From the NCBI RefSeq assembly GCF_012933445.1, contig NZ_JABBNC010000002.1, positions 124,001 to 188,000 of the forward strand: DNA of 64,000 nt, read 5' to 3'. Each line of letters opens with the position of its first letter. Position 1 is the stretch's first letter. Positions 15,053 through 22,887 of the stretch are shown here, in pieces. The translations under genes and the position numbers were made by a program. This DNA comes from Actinoplanes sp. TBRC 11911. Its GTDB lineage: Bacteria; Actinomycetota; Actinomycetes; Mycobacteriales; Micromonosporaceae. The notes under the pieces were generated by a model. It did not search any database, had not been told where the DNA came from, and was given only the letters and a program-made list of their open reading frames with translations.

Positions 15053-17440
15053 TCACCCGGTGTAGACCGGGCCGGTGCCGCCACCCGGGGGCGAGCCGGC
15101 TGACGGAAGATCCTCGGGTCCGAGGTCGTCGGGCCCGATGCCGGTCGGGGACTGCGCGGGCACCGGCGGGGCGACGGCACGCCCGGCCGCGGGATGCTCC
15201 GGTTCGGCGTGCCCGCGCGTCGACGGCCACGTGTCCACTTCGGGCGCGACCCGGCCGATCGGCTCCACGTCGCTGGTCCGCGGCACCAGACCAGCTCGGT
15301 GCAGCTTGTGCCAGCGCAGCCGGCCGCCGGTCATCGCGGTGGTCGCCGACTGGATCATCACGAGGTACATGAGCTGCCGGTACGCGAACTGCTGCAATGG
15401 CATGCGCCACAGCGGCCGCAGCGACTCCCGGTCGAAGCGGAACGCCACGAACGCGGTGAACAGTTGCAGCGCCAGCATCCCGGACCAGGCCACCAGGGTC
15501 TCGCGCAACTCCCAGAAGACCAGCCCGTACACGAGCATGATGTCGCAGACCGGCGCGAGCATCGGCAACGCGACCCCGAACAGCGCCAGGAACGGCAGCC
15601 CCACCCGCCCGAACCGGCCGGACGGGCCCGAGTCGAACAGCGCGTGACGATGCTTCCACATCGCCTGCATCGTTCCGTAACTCCACCGGTATCGCTGCCG
15701 GTACAGCTGCTCCAATGTGGTCGGTGCCTCGGTCCAGGCGCGCGCCCGCTCCTCGTACACGATCTTCCAACCGGCCCGGCACAACGCCATCGTGACGTCG
15801 GTGTCCTCCGCGAGCGTCTCGTCGCTGATCCCGCCGACCTGGGTGAGGGCCGCGCGGCGGAACGCCCCGATCGCGCCCGGCACGGTCGGCATGCAACCGA
15901 GAACCTCGTACAGGCGTCGGTCCAAATTGAACCCGATCACGTACTCGATGTGCTGCCAGGCGGCGACCATCCGCTGCCGGTTGCCGACCTTCACGTTGCC
16001 CGCGACGGCGCCCACCAACGGATCGGCGAACGCCTGCACCAGGTTCCGGATCGAGTCCTTCTCGAAGATCGTGTCACCGTCGACCGTCACGATCAGGTCG
16101 TGGCGAGCCAGCGCGATCCCGGTGTTCAGCGCGTTGGCCTTACCGCCGTTGGGGACGCGCACGACGCGTACGTTGGGCAACCGCAAGCGTTCCACCAGGC
16201 TGGCCGTGCCGTCGGTGGAGCCGTCGTCGACCACCACCACCTCGATGTCCGGGTAGTCGCCGCAGGCCAGCGACCGCACCGCGGCCTCGATGCCCTCCTT
16301 CTCGTTGTAGGCGGGCACGATCACCGACACCGGTGCGACCACCGGCGGACCCCAGCTCCAGGTCTTCTTGCGGCGCTGCCGGGCGTGCCGGGTGGCGAGC
16401 AACAACAAGATTCCGGTACGCCCGATGGTCAGCAACCCGACGACGAGAAACAGGCCGGCTATCGACCAGACGAGCCCGTCGGCGAGGCGTACGGTCCAGA
16501 TCACCGCCGACCCGCGCCACATGTCGCTCCGCGCCGCCGGCGGGTTCACCGGCAGCGCGGGCACGGCACTCTTGCTCAGCGCGATGCTCCCGTTCAGGCC
16601 CTCGGTGACCGTGGTGAAGCGGTAGCCGCGGGCCTTCATCATCGGGATGAACCGTTCCAGCGCCGCGATGGTCTGCGAGCGTTCACCGCCGGCGTCGTGG
16701 AACAGGATGATCGCCGAGTTGTCACCGGTCGGGGTCGCGTTGCGGATGATCTGGTCGACGCCCGGCCGTTGCCAGTCCTCGCTGTCCAGGTCGTTGACGA
16801 CGACGAGGTAGCCCTGCCGGCCCGCGTCCTTGACGATCTTCCAGTTGGTGTCGTCAATCGCCAGGGTCTTCGACGAGTACGGGAAGCGGGCCAGGTTGGT
16901 GTGCACGCCGGCGGCCCGGGCGATGACGACCTGCGTCTGGGAGAGCTCGAGCGTGCGGCGCCACGGGGCGATGCGCTGCAGGTTCGGGTGGGTGAACGTG
17001 TGCAGGCCGAGTTCGCTGCCCTCGGCGGTGATCCGCTTGGTGAGCGCCGGGTGCCGGGCGACCTCGGAGCCGATCACGAAGAAGGTGCCGTGCGCGTCGT
17101 GCTTCTTCAGCAGGTCGAGAATCTGCGGCGTCCAGGTCGGGTCCGGCCCGTCGTCGAACGTCAGCGCGATGGTCTTGGGCGGCATGCTGGTGGTGCTTTC
17201 CTGGCCGCCCGTGGTGTTGACGATCGGGCCGCCGTGCAGCACCGCGGCGGGGACGTGCGCCTGGTCACCGACCTCGGTCTCGGCGTGATCACCGGTGAAT
17301 TCCGCATTGATGTACGCCTGAACGACCAGAACGCCTACGAAGAGCACCAGGAGCAGGACTCCGAGCATGACCCGTGGGCGCGGGAGGAGCCGGCGGCGGA
17401 CTTTGCCGCGGGGGCGGCCGCGCGGGGGTGGGGCCGTCAC
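15053..17440 (-). CDS. Bifunctional polysaccharide deacetylase/glycosyltransferase 2 (MatB-like)
   Basis: A 795-residue membrane enzyme. It has a membrane segment at 24-41, then an extracellular NodB deacetylase domain (about 88-285) with TFDDGPD at 94-100, the metal histidines H147 and H151 in HTFTH, and LFHDAGG near 246-251. Further membrane segments lie around 320-347. A cytoplasmic GT2 domain follows with DDGST (404-408), DGDT (453-456), the catalytic-base motif AEDTD (543-547) and QRYRW (581-585), then further membrane helices and a disordered tail. The synthase and deacetylase fused in one chain match MatB of Streptomyces, which makes a poly-GlcNAc-like glycan that sticks hyphae together. 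The upstream gene overlaps by four bases, so they form an operon. Confidence 0.9.
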   Translation of the reverse strand: MTAPPPRGRPRGKVRRRLLPRPRVMLGVLLLVLFVGVLVVQAYINAEFTGDHAETEVGDQAHVPAAVLHGGPIVNTTGGQESTTSMPPKTIALTFDDGPDPTWTPQILDLLKKHDAHGTFFVIGSEVARHPALTKRITAEGSELGLHTFTHPNLQRIAPWRRTLELSQTQVVIARAAGVHTNLARFPYSSKTLAIDDTNWKIVKDAGRQGYLVVVNDLDSEDWQRPGVDQIIRNATPTGDNSAIILFHDAGGERSQTIAALERFIPMMKARGYRFTTVTEGLNGSIALSKSAVPALPVNPPAARSDMWRGSAVIWTVRLADGLVWSIAGLFLVVGLLTIGRTGILLLLATRHARQRRKKTWSWGPPVVAPVSVIVPAYNEKEGIEAAVRSLACGDYPDIEVVVVDDGSTDGTASLVERLRLPNVRVVRVPNGGKANALNTGIALARHDLIVTVDGDTIFEKDSIRNLVQAFADPLVGAVAGNVKVGNRQRMVAAWQHIEYVIGFNLDRRLYEVLGCMPTVPGAIGAFRRAALTQVGGISDETLAEDTDVTMALCRAGWKIVYEERARAWTEAPTTLEQLYRQRYRWSYGTMQAMWKHRHALFDSGPSGRFGRVGLPFLALFGVALPMLAPVCDIMLVYGLVFWELRETLVAWSGMLALQLFTAFVAFRFDRESLRPLWRMPLQQFAYRQLMYLVMIQSATTAMTGGRLRWHKLHRAGLVPRTSDVEPIGRVAPEVDTWPSTRGHAEPEHPAAGRAVAPPVPAQSPTGIGPDDLGPEDLPSAGSPPGGGTGPVYTG

Positions 17441-18408
17441 GGCCGCGCCTTGGAGGGGCCGCTGCCTGGGTTGGCCGAGTTGGTGGTTCCGCCGGTTGTG
17501 TCGCCTTTGTTGGTGGTGGTGGTGCTGCCGCCGCTGCTGCTGATCCCTGAGCTGGCGCCCGAGCTGCCGCCGCTGCCGCTGGTTGCCGAGCCGCTGCCCG
17601 TGCCGCCGGTTGCCGAGCCGCCGCCCGTGCCGCCGGTTGCCGAGCCGCTGCCCGTGCCGCCTGAACCCGAGCTGGCTCCCGAACCGCTCCCGCTGCTGCT
17701 GGTACCTGAGCTCCCGCCACTGCCGCTGGTCCCGGAGCCGCTTCCCGAACCGCTGCCGCTGCCGCTGGTTCCTGAGCCGCCGCCGGTGCCGCCCGTGCCG
17801 CCGGTGCCGCTTGCCGGGGGCGCCGGCGGCACGGGGTTCGGCACCGGTGCCGAACTCTCACCCCCACCGTCACCCGGCGTGGTGGGGTCGGTCGTCGGCG
17901 GCGTGCTGGTCGACTCCGTCGGGCGGGTCGTGCTCGGCTTCGGTGACGGGGTCTTCGACGGGCTCTTGCTCGCCTTGGGCGCCGGCCGCGAGGTGATCTT
18001 GGTGGACTCCAGCCGCGGCGCGAGCGCCCGGGGCACCGGCGGCTTCGTGCCGCGCCGTGGCAGGCCCTCGGTCACCAGCAGCGCCTTGGTGTGGCTGGTG
18101 GGCGTGGGCGTCGGTACCGGGGTGGGCAGCGGCTGCGGCGGATGCTTCGGCTCCTTCGGCGGCTCGGCGAGGCCCGGCAGCGGCAGCACGGCGCTGGAGC
18201 GGACCGGTCCGCCGGCCAGGCTGACGCTGATCAGGCCGCCGTACATCATCACCAGGACGCCGAACGCGTACGCGAGCCGCCGCAGCAACCGGCTCCGCCG
18301 GCCCGTGCTGTCCACGAAGACCGGCGCCGGCGCCGAGACCGAGATCACCTCGGTGTCGGGGATGTCGGCCTCGATGAATTGCGGGCTTCTGTGCTGCTGC
18401 GCGTTCAC
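17437..18408 (-). CDS. Single-pass membrane protein with Gly/Ser-rich low-complexity tail
   Basis: A 323-residue protein with a 45-residue cytoplasmic lead, one membrane segment (YAFGVLVMMYGGLISVSLAGG), a Pro/Thr/Lys-rich wall-spanning-type stretch and a C-terminal ~110 residues of almost pure G, S, T and A. The DNA for this tail is an imperfect tandem repeat. It overlaps the MatB-like gene by four bases (GTGA), so the two are coupled. In Streptomyces the matAB pair also has a membrane partner, but I cannot show homology through low complexity. A role in guiding or exporting the glycan through the wall is inference. Start is GTG. Confidence 0.75.
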   Translation of the reverse strand: MNAQQHRSPQFIEADIPDTEVISVSAPAPVFVDSTGRRSRLLRRLAYAFGVLVMMYGGLISVSLAGGPVRSSAVLPLPGLAEPPKEPKHPPQPLPTPVPTPTPTSHTKALLVTEGLPRRGTKPPVPRALAPRLESTKITSRPAPKASKSPSKTPSPKPSTTRPTESTSTPPTTDPTTPGDGGGESSAPVPNPVPPAPPASGTGGTGGTGGGSGTSGSGSGSGSGSGTSGSGGSSGTSSSGSGSGASSGSGGTGSGSATGGTGGGSATGGTGSGSATSGSGGSSGASSGISSSGGSTTTTNKGDTTGGTTNSANPGSGPSKARP

Positions 18409-19334
18409 GCGGCGAGCTTAAAAAACATCTGCGTCAACATTCGGCGGTATCCCTCCGAGGGATGACGGATGATCGCGCCCAGGAATCAGCCGAAATGATG
18501 ATGCTCAACGTTTGACCAGATGGGGGCATGTATGTGCCGCACCGCAAGAGATCGCCCTGAGCTGCGAGTAAGTCGCGCTCGAAAGGAGGTTACGCCAATT
18601 CGCCATACTGTTTCCTGTCGCATTTCCGACCAGCCACAGGCGACAAAGACGAGCGTAATTCACGGACCGCAATGCGCGGTAAGCCGAGAGTACACCATTA
18701 TGTCCGAATTGGCGAGCAGGCTTGATCGAAATTTGAAACTTCGGTCGGCTACCCGTTGTGTGCACCCATCCTGGGTAGTTAAGCTCTGTCTTGCGCGCCC
18801 CTATCGCCCGCTTCCCCCGTGGCAGGCGATCGGGGCGCGCTCTATTTGCGTCTTCGGGTGGCCGGCGTCGCTCCTGCCAATGGGCCGGACGCTTTACGAT
18901 TTCCGCTTTTCCGCGGCACCACTCACAGCATCTTCTCAGCCCTAGCGTGTGCCGCATTAGACCGCCAAACACGTCGATCCCGTACGCCATAACCAGCACG
19001 GTCAGCCCCGCCGCTAAGTCCTTTGTGGCCATTCGCCAATCCGCCCCACCGCCCGCGTTGCGAAAAGCGCAAAAACCGAACCCGGCGCTGTAAGAATCCG
19101 CAAAGCCCGGGTAAGCCCTTACCTGTGCGCTCGACCCCAATGTTCGTGACGCGGGTGGGCGGCCGCTCCGGCCTTGACGACGGCGGTCACCGCCTTGCGG
19201 CCGCCGTCGCTGAACGCCAGCAGGCGTACCGGCCGGATCTGGGGCTGATCGCGGCGCCTGATCGGCGGAGGGTTGCCGTTGGCGCCGGCAAAGGGCGGAT
19301 CGAACTGGTCGCGCACGGCGGCAAGCAGCGCCCG
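18409..19334. other. Gene-poor, lower-GC intergenic region
   Basis: No convincing coding gene is visible here. A 329-codon minus-strand frame crosses the region, but its product is low in recognisable structure and its codon use does not resemble the neighbours. A shorter piece of it, from an ATG near 19032, has one hydrophobic stretch and cannot be wholly excluded. The region contains AAAGGAGGT at 18580-18588 with no matching reading frame and the strong hairpin listed separately. Composition differs from the flanking genes, consistent with acquired or decayed DNA. Confidence 0.5.
18793..18840. terminator. Long GC-rich stem-loop, possible terminator or small-RNA end
   Basis: GCGCGCCCC-T-ATCGCC pairs with GGCGAT-C-GGGGCGCGC, 15 pairs with one mismatch around a 16-nt loop, followed by TCTATTT. 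It stands alone, about 370 bp upstream of the nearest gene, so it may end an unannotated transcript. Confidence 0.45.
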
Positions 19335-19340
19335 GCGGAC

Positions 19341-19566
19341 GTCTCAGTATCCGGCATGGGCTGCTTACCTGATGGACTCTTGTCCGAATAGGACGGACGT
19401 TTTGTACTAATCTGTACCTGTTTGCTACGGCGGTGATCCGCCCATTTTCGAGACCTTGGAGAGTTACGCCCACATTCGAGCCACAACTCTCCAAGGTCTC
19501 GAAAACGCCCTCCGACGCGGCCTAGGCCGGCCAACAATGCGGTCAAAAGTGATGAAACAGGCGCTC
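19341..19566. repeat. Dispersed stem-loop element, copy 1
   Basis: This shares an ordered set of blocks with the segment at 54802-55026. The blocks are GTCTCAG, then GTCCGAATAGGACG 41 bp later, then ACCTTGGAGAGTTACGCCCA and AACTCTCCAAGG as two arms of a hairpin, then GGTCAAAAGTGATGAAACAG. Spacings agree with copy 2 to within one base. The hairpin here has perfect 21-bp arms at 19445-19465 and 19485-19505 around a 19-nt loop, and even the loop is conserved between copies. There is no reading frame inside. It could be a structured RNA or a small non-autonomous mobile or REP-like element. Confidence 0.75.
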
Positions 19567-19599
19567 AATCTGGCTCGCCCCGGCGTGGCAGGCGGTGCC

Positions 19600-20010
19600 G
19601 GCGCGGCATGAAGTCGAACGAACGTTCGCTTTTTCTGCCTCGCCATGGCATGAGCAGGCGGTGCGGGCGGGGCGCGAAGTACGGCGAACGAACATTCGTT
19701 TTCGAGGCTGGGTGGCTGAGGCGGGAGGCGGGAGGCGGGAGGCGGGAGGCGGCGCAGGCTATGGGGGCGCGGCGCGAGGTATGGCGAACGAACGCTCGTT
19801 TTCCGCGGCTGGGCGGCTGGGGCGCGGCAGGAGGTGCGGGCGGTGCGGGCGGCGCAGGCGTGGCGCAGGCGTGGCGCGAGGTATGGCGAACGAACGCTCG
19901 TTTTCCGCGGCTGGGCGGCTGGGGCGCGGCAGGCGGTGCAGGCGGCGCGGGCGGTGCAGGCGCGGCGCGAGGTATGGCGAACGAACATTCGTTTCCGCGG
20001 CTAGGCGGCT
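19600..20010. repeat. Imperfect ~100-bp tandem array carrying five TetR-operator-like palindromes
   Basis: Five copies of GAACGAAC-(RY)-TCGYTTT are seen with cores at about 19615, 19685, 19785, 19887 and 19978. Each copy is preceded by GGCGCGA(A/G)GTAYGGC in the last four units and followed by GCGGCT-type GC-rich filler. Intervals are 70, 100, 102 and 91 bp. The core GAACGAACATTCGTTTT is identical over 17 bases to the operator beside the membrane protein gene at 55748, and AACGAACGCTCGTT matches the one at the TetR gene. No gene begins next to the array. Frames reading through it give only repeat peptides. Confidence 0.75.
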
Positions 20011-20061
20011 AAGCGCTAGGCGGCCGGGAGGGGCGGGAGGCGGCGCAGGCGGGGCAGGCGG

Positions 20062-20265
20062 GGCTGCGGGAGGTGATGCGTGCGCGAGGCGGCGCAGGCG
20101 GGGCAGGCGGGGCTGCGGGAGGTGATGCGTGCGCGAGGGGGCACAGGCGGGGCTGCGGGAGGTGATGCGTGCGCGAGGGGGCGCAGGCGGGGCTGCGGGA
20201 AGTAATGCGTGCGCGAGGCAACGCAGGCCGGGCTGCGAGAGGCAATATGTCGCCGGACGCGGCCG
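20062..20265. repeat. 40-bp tandem repeat, five copies
   Basis: The unit starts with GGCTGCGGGAGGTGATGCGT and continues GCGCGAGGGGGC. Copies begin at 20062, 20111, 20151, 20191 and 20231. The first interval is 49 bp because of a 9-bp internal duplication. The last copy is most diverged. It lies between the operator-like array and the end of the convergent pmt gene, with no gene inside. Confidence 0.75.
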
Positions 20266-20349
20266 GGCCGCCGCGGCAGCCCGGCCGCCCAAGGCGTCCG
20301 TGCTGAGGGGCGAGCAAGGCCAGCCCCGGGGGCCTCCGATGCGGCCGGG

Positions 20350-21927
20350 TCAGATCCAGCGGCCGCCCAGCCACATGCGCGCTGCCCACGCGTTGTACGG
20401 GATCAGCTTTCCGACGAAAATCGGGTAGAAGTAGACGAAACACGCGGCCACCAGCACCACGTACGTCGTGGCGATGATGATGCCGACCAGCTGGCGGTCT
20501 GTTCGTTTGGCGCCGGGGGCGATGCCCTCGGCCGGGGTCATGATGGCGCCCAGCACGTAGACCACGGCGAGGATCAGGAACGGCAGCGCGGGCAGCACGT
20601 AGAACGAGAACATCGTGCGGCCGTCCTTGAGCGCGTAGTAGAACCACGGCAGGAAGCCCGCCGCCACGCCGGTCAGGATCGCGTACGCGCGCCAGTCGCG
20701 CCGGGCGACGGCGAACCACAGCAGGGCGGCCAGCGCCGGGATGAACGACCACCACAGCACCGGCGTGCCGAGCAGCAGCACCTCCCGGGCGCAACTGGGC
20801 GAGCCGCAGTTCCCGGTGTTGCCCCAGTAGAAGGACACCGGGCGGCCGAGCAGCAGCCACTGCCACGGCCACGACTGGTAGGGATGGCGTTCGGTCAGGC
20901 CGCTGTGGAAGTCGTATGCCTGCTGGTGGTAGTGCCACAGGTTGAGCAGCGCGCCCAGGATCGGTGGCTCGCTCAGTCCGTTGTCCGCGCGGTAGTGCCG
21001 GAAGTATCCGTCGTTGGTGACGAACCACCCGGTCCAGGTGGCCAGGTAGAAGATCATCGCGAGCGCCACCGAGGTGATGGACCAGCCGATGTCGCCGAAC
21101 ACGCCGGCCAGGAACGGGCCGCGAATGCCGGCGGATCGGCGTGCCTGCACCCGCCACACCAGCACCAGCGCGCCGAAGAACGGCAGGAAGAACAGCGCGC
21201 TCCACTTGACCCCGCAGGCGAGCCCGAACAACACCCCGCCCGCCAGCAGCCACCAGGGGATGATGCGCGGGACCGTGGGCGTACGGCTGGGGTCGTAGCC
21301 GTTCTCCAGGGCGCGCAGCAGGTTTCTTCGGTAGTGGTCGCGGTCGATGACCAGCGCGGCGAACGACGCCAGCACGAATGTGCCGAGGAAGATGTCGAGC
21401 AGCGACGTGCGGGAGAGCACGAGCTGGAAGCCGTCCAGCGACATCAGCAGGCCGGCCATCCCGGCCAGCAGCACCGAGTGGAACAGCCGGTACGCGACCC
21501 GGATCAGGATGATGATCATCAGGATGCCGGCGACCGCGGCGGGCACGCGCCAGCCCGTCTCGGTGTTGCCCCAGACCAGCTCGCCGAGGCTGATCAGCCA
21601 TTTGCCGAGCGGCGGGTGGACGACGTACGCGGGGCCGTTGGTCTTCTCGTCCCACTCGACGCCGTGGGTCAGCATGTCCCAGGCGTCGGTGGGGTAGTAC
21701 ACCTCGTCGAAGATGTGGCCCTTCGGCGAGCTGATGCCGACCAGGCGCAGCACCGCGGCGATGCCGCCGACACTGAACGTGACGAGCCACGAGTACGGGT
21801 TGAGCCAGTTGTCGAGCGTGCTGAGCCGGCGCCGGACGATCTCCGGGACGCCGGGCGGACCCGCGGGCTGCGGTTCCGCGGGCGGTTCGGGGATGCGCTC
21901 TGCCTCAGCTGTCGCCGCCGTAGTCAC
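20350..21927 (-). CDS. pmt: Protein O-mannosyltransferase
   Basis: The enzyme transfers mannose from polyprenyl-phosphate-mannose to Ser/Thr of proteins during Sec export. The 525-residue multi-pass protein (GT39/GT-C fold) shows the first-loop catalytic acidic pair in KGHIFDEVYYPTDAWD, VHPPLGKWLISLGE, the DGFQLVLSRTSLLDIFL helix and about eleven membrane segments up to VYFYPIFVGKLIP. The GTG start is taken where the sequence TTAATAEAERIPEPP begins. Longer frames upstream overlap rsmI. Divergent order pmt-rsmI matches M. tuberculosis Rv1002c-Rv1003. The Ser/Thr/Gly-rich exported proteins in the window could be substrates. Confidence 0.93.
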   Translation of the reverse strand: MTTAATAEAERIPEPPAEPQPAGPPGVPEIVRRRLSTLDNWLNPYSWLVTFSVGGIAAVLRLVGISSPKGHIFDEVYYPTDAWDMLTHGVEWDEKTNGPAYVVHPPLGKWLISLGELVWGNTETGWRVPAAVAGILMIIILIRVAYRLFHSVLLAGMAGLLMSLDGFQLVLSRTSLLDIFLGTFVLASFAALVIDRDHYRRNLLRALENGYDPSRTPTVPRIIPWWLLAGGVLFGLACGVKWSALFFLPFFGALVLVWRVQARRSAGIRGPFLAGVFGDIGWSITSVALAMIFYLATWTGWFVTNDGYFRHYRADNGLSEPPILGALLNLWHYHQQAYDFHSGLTERHPYQSWPWQWLLLGRPVSFYWGNTGNCGSPSCAREVLLLGTPVLWWSFIPALAALLWFAVARRDWRAYAILTGVAAGFLPWFYYALKDGRTMFSFYVLPALPFLILAVVYVLGAIMTPAEGIAPGAKRTDRQLVGIIIATTYVVLVAACFVYFYPIFVGKLIPYNAWAARMWLGGRWI

Positions 21928-22002
21928 CCCGCGATCGTAGGACCTGCCGCCGTGAAGGTGTGTCCGACGTCGGCCTATCTCGGCGTGTGGTGAACTTTCC
22001 CG

Positions 22003-22887
22003 ATGGATTCCAACGGCCGTGTGGTGCTCGTCGGGGCGCCGCTGGGCAATGTCGGGGACGCGTCGGCACGGCTTCGTGAGGTGCTCGGATCGGCCGACGT
22101 GGTGGCGGCCGAGGACACCCGCCGGCTGGCCCGCCTCGCCCGCGATCTCGGCATCACGGTCACCGGCCGGGTCGTCTCCTATTTCGAGGGCAACGACGAA
22201 CGCCGTACGCCGGAACTGGTCGCCGCCCTGGCCGAGGGCGCCGTGGTCGCCGTGGTGACCGACGGGGGCATGCCGAGCGTCTCCGACCCGGGCTACCGGC
22301 TGGTCCGGGCGGCCCTGGACGCGGGCTACCCGGTCACCGCCGCGCCCGGCCCCAGCGCCGTCACCACCGCCCTGGCCCTGTCCGGCCTGCCCAGTGACCG
22401 TTTCGTGTTCGAGGGGTTCCTGCCGCGGACCGGCTCGCATCGGCGCTCACGCCTGCGCGAACTGGCCGCCGAGCCGCGCACGCTGGTGTTCTTCGAGGCC
22501 CCGCACCGGATCGCCGGCACGCTCGGCGACATGGCCGACACGTTCGGCGCGGACCGCGCAGCCGCGGTGTGCCGGGAACTGACGAAGACGTACGAGGAAA
22601 TCCGCCGGGACACCTTGGGTGAGCTGACCGCCTGGGCCGCCGCGAACGAGCCCCGCGGCGAGATCACGCTGGTGGTGGGCGGTGCGCCGGCCCGGCCGCT
22701 GGAACGTCCGGCGGACGAGGAGCTGGGCGCGGCCGTCGCCGGGCGGGAGGCCGGCGGGATGTCGCGGCGGGACGCGATCGAGGCCGTCGCCGACGAGTTC
22801 GGGCTGCGCAAACGCGAGGTGTACGAGATCGCTAATAGGCAGCGATCAGGAAGCCGGCCAGCAGCGCGACCGGGCCGGCCAGGCTGA
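22003..22887 (+). CDS. rsmI: 16S rRNA (cytidine1402-2'-O)-methyltransferase
   Basis: It 2'-O-methylates C1402 in the ribosomal decoding centre with S-adenosylmethionine. The 294-residue protein shows VVLVGAPLGNVGDASAR, ADVVAAEDTRRLARL, VTDGGMPSVSDPGYRLVRAAL, AAPGPSAVTTALALSGLPSDRFVFEGFLPR and FFEAPHRIAGTL, the tetrapyrrole-methylase-fold signature of RsmI. The last ~100 residues form the usual C-terminal domain (GMSRRDAIEAVADEFGLRKREVYEIA). Its 3' end overlaps by 56 bp the 3' end of the convergent membrane protein gene. No Shine-Dalgarno is obvious. Confidence 0.93.
   Translation: MDSNGRVVLVGAPLGNVGDASARLREVLGSADVVAAEDTRRLARLARDLGITVTGRVVSYFEGNDERRTPELVAALAEGAVVAVVTDGGMPSVSDPGYRLVRAALDAGYPVTAAPGPSAVTTALALSGLPSDRFVFEGFLPRTGSHRRSRLRELAAEPRTLVFFEAPHRIAGTLGDMADTFGADRAAAVCRELTKTYEEIRRDTLGELTAWAAANEPRGEITLVVGGAPARPLERPADEELGAAVAGREAGGMSRRDAIEAVADEFGLRKREVYEIANRQRSGSRPAARPGRPG

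Noticed and set aside
15194..18421. 1075-codon plus-strand frame opposite the MatB-like locus
   Set aside because: It is antisense to two genes with clear motifs, and its product is Arg/His/Pro-rich filler produced by high GC.
18750..18792. 5S rRNA-like stretch (AGTTAAGCTCTG)
   Set aside because: Only about a dozen bases agree with 5S rRNA. The rest of the molecule and its helices are absent.
18505..19494. 329-codon minus-strand frame in the gene-free region
   Set aside because: Odd composition and no recognised motif, and it runs through the conserved stem-loop element. A short part with one hydrophobic stretch is noted but not called.
19595..20125. Plus-strand frames through the operator-like array
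   Set aside because: They only translate the tandem repeat (NERSFSAAGRLGRG-type peptides) in several frames. No ribosome-binding sites or family features.
19600..20265. CRISPR array
   Set aside because: Repeats are contiguous tandem units with similar filler rather than unique spacers, unit lengths vary, and no cas gene is present.
20209..21993. 594-codon plus-strand frame opposite pmt
   Set aside because: It is the shadow of a multi-pass membrane protein gene and begins inside the 40-bp repeat.
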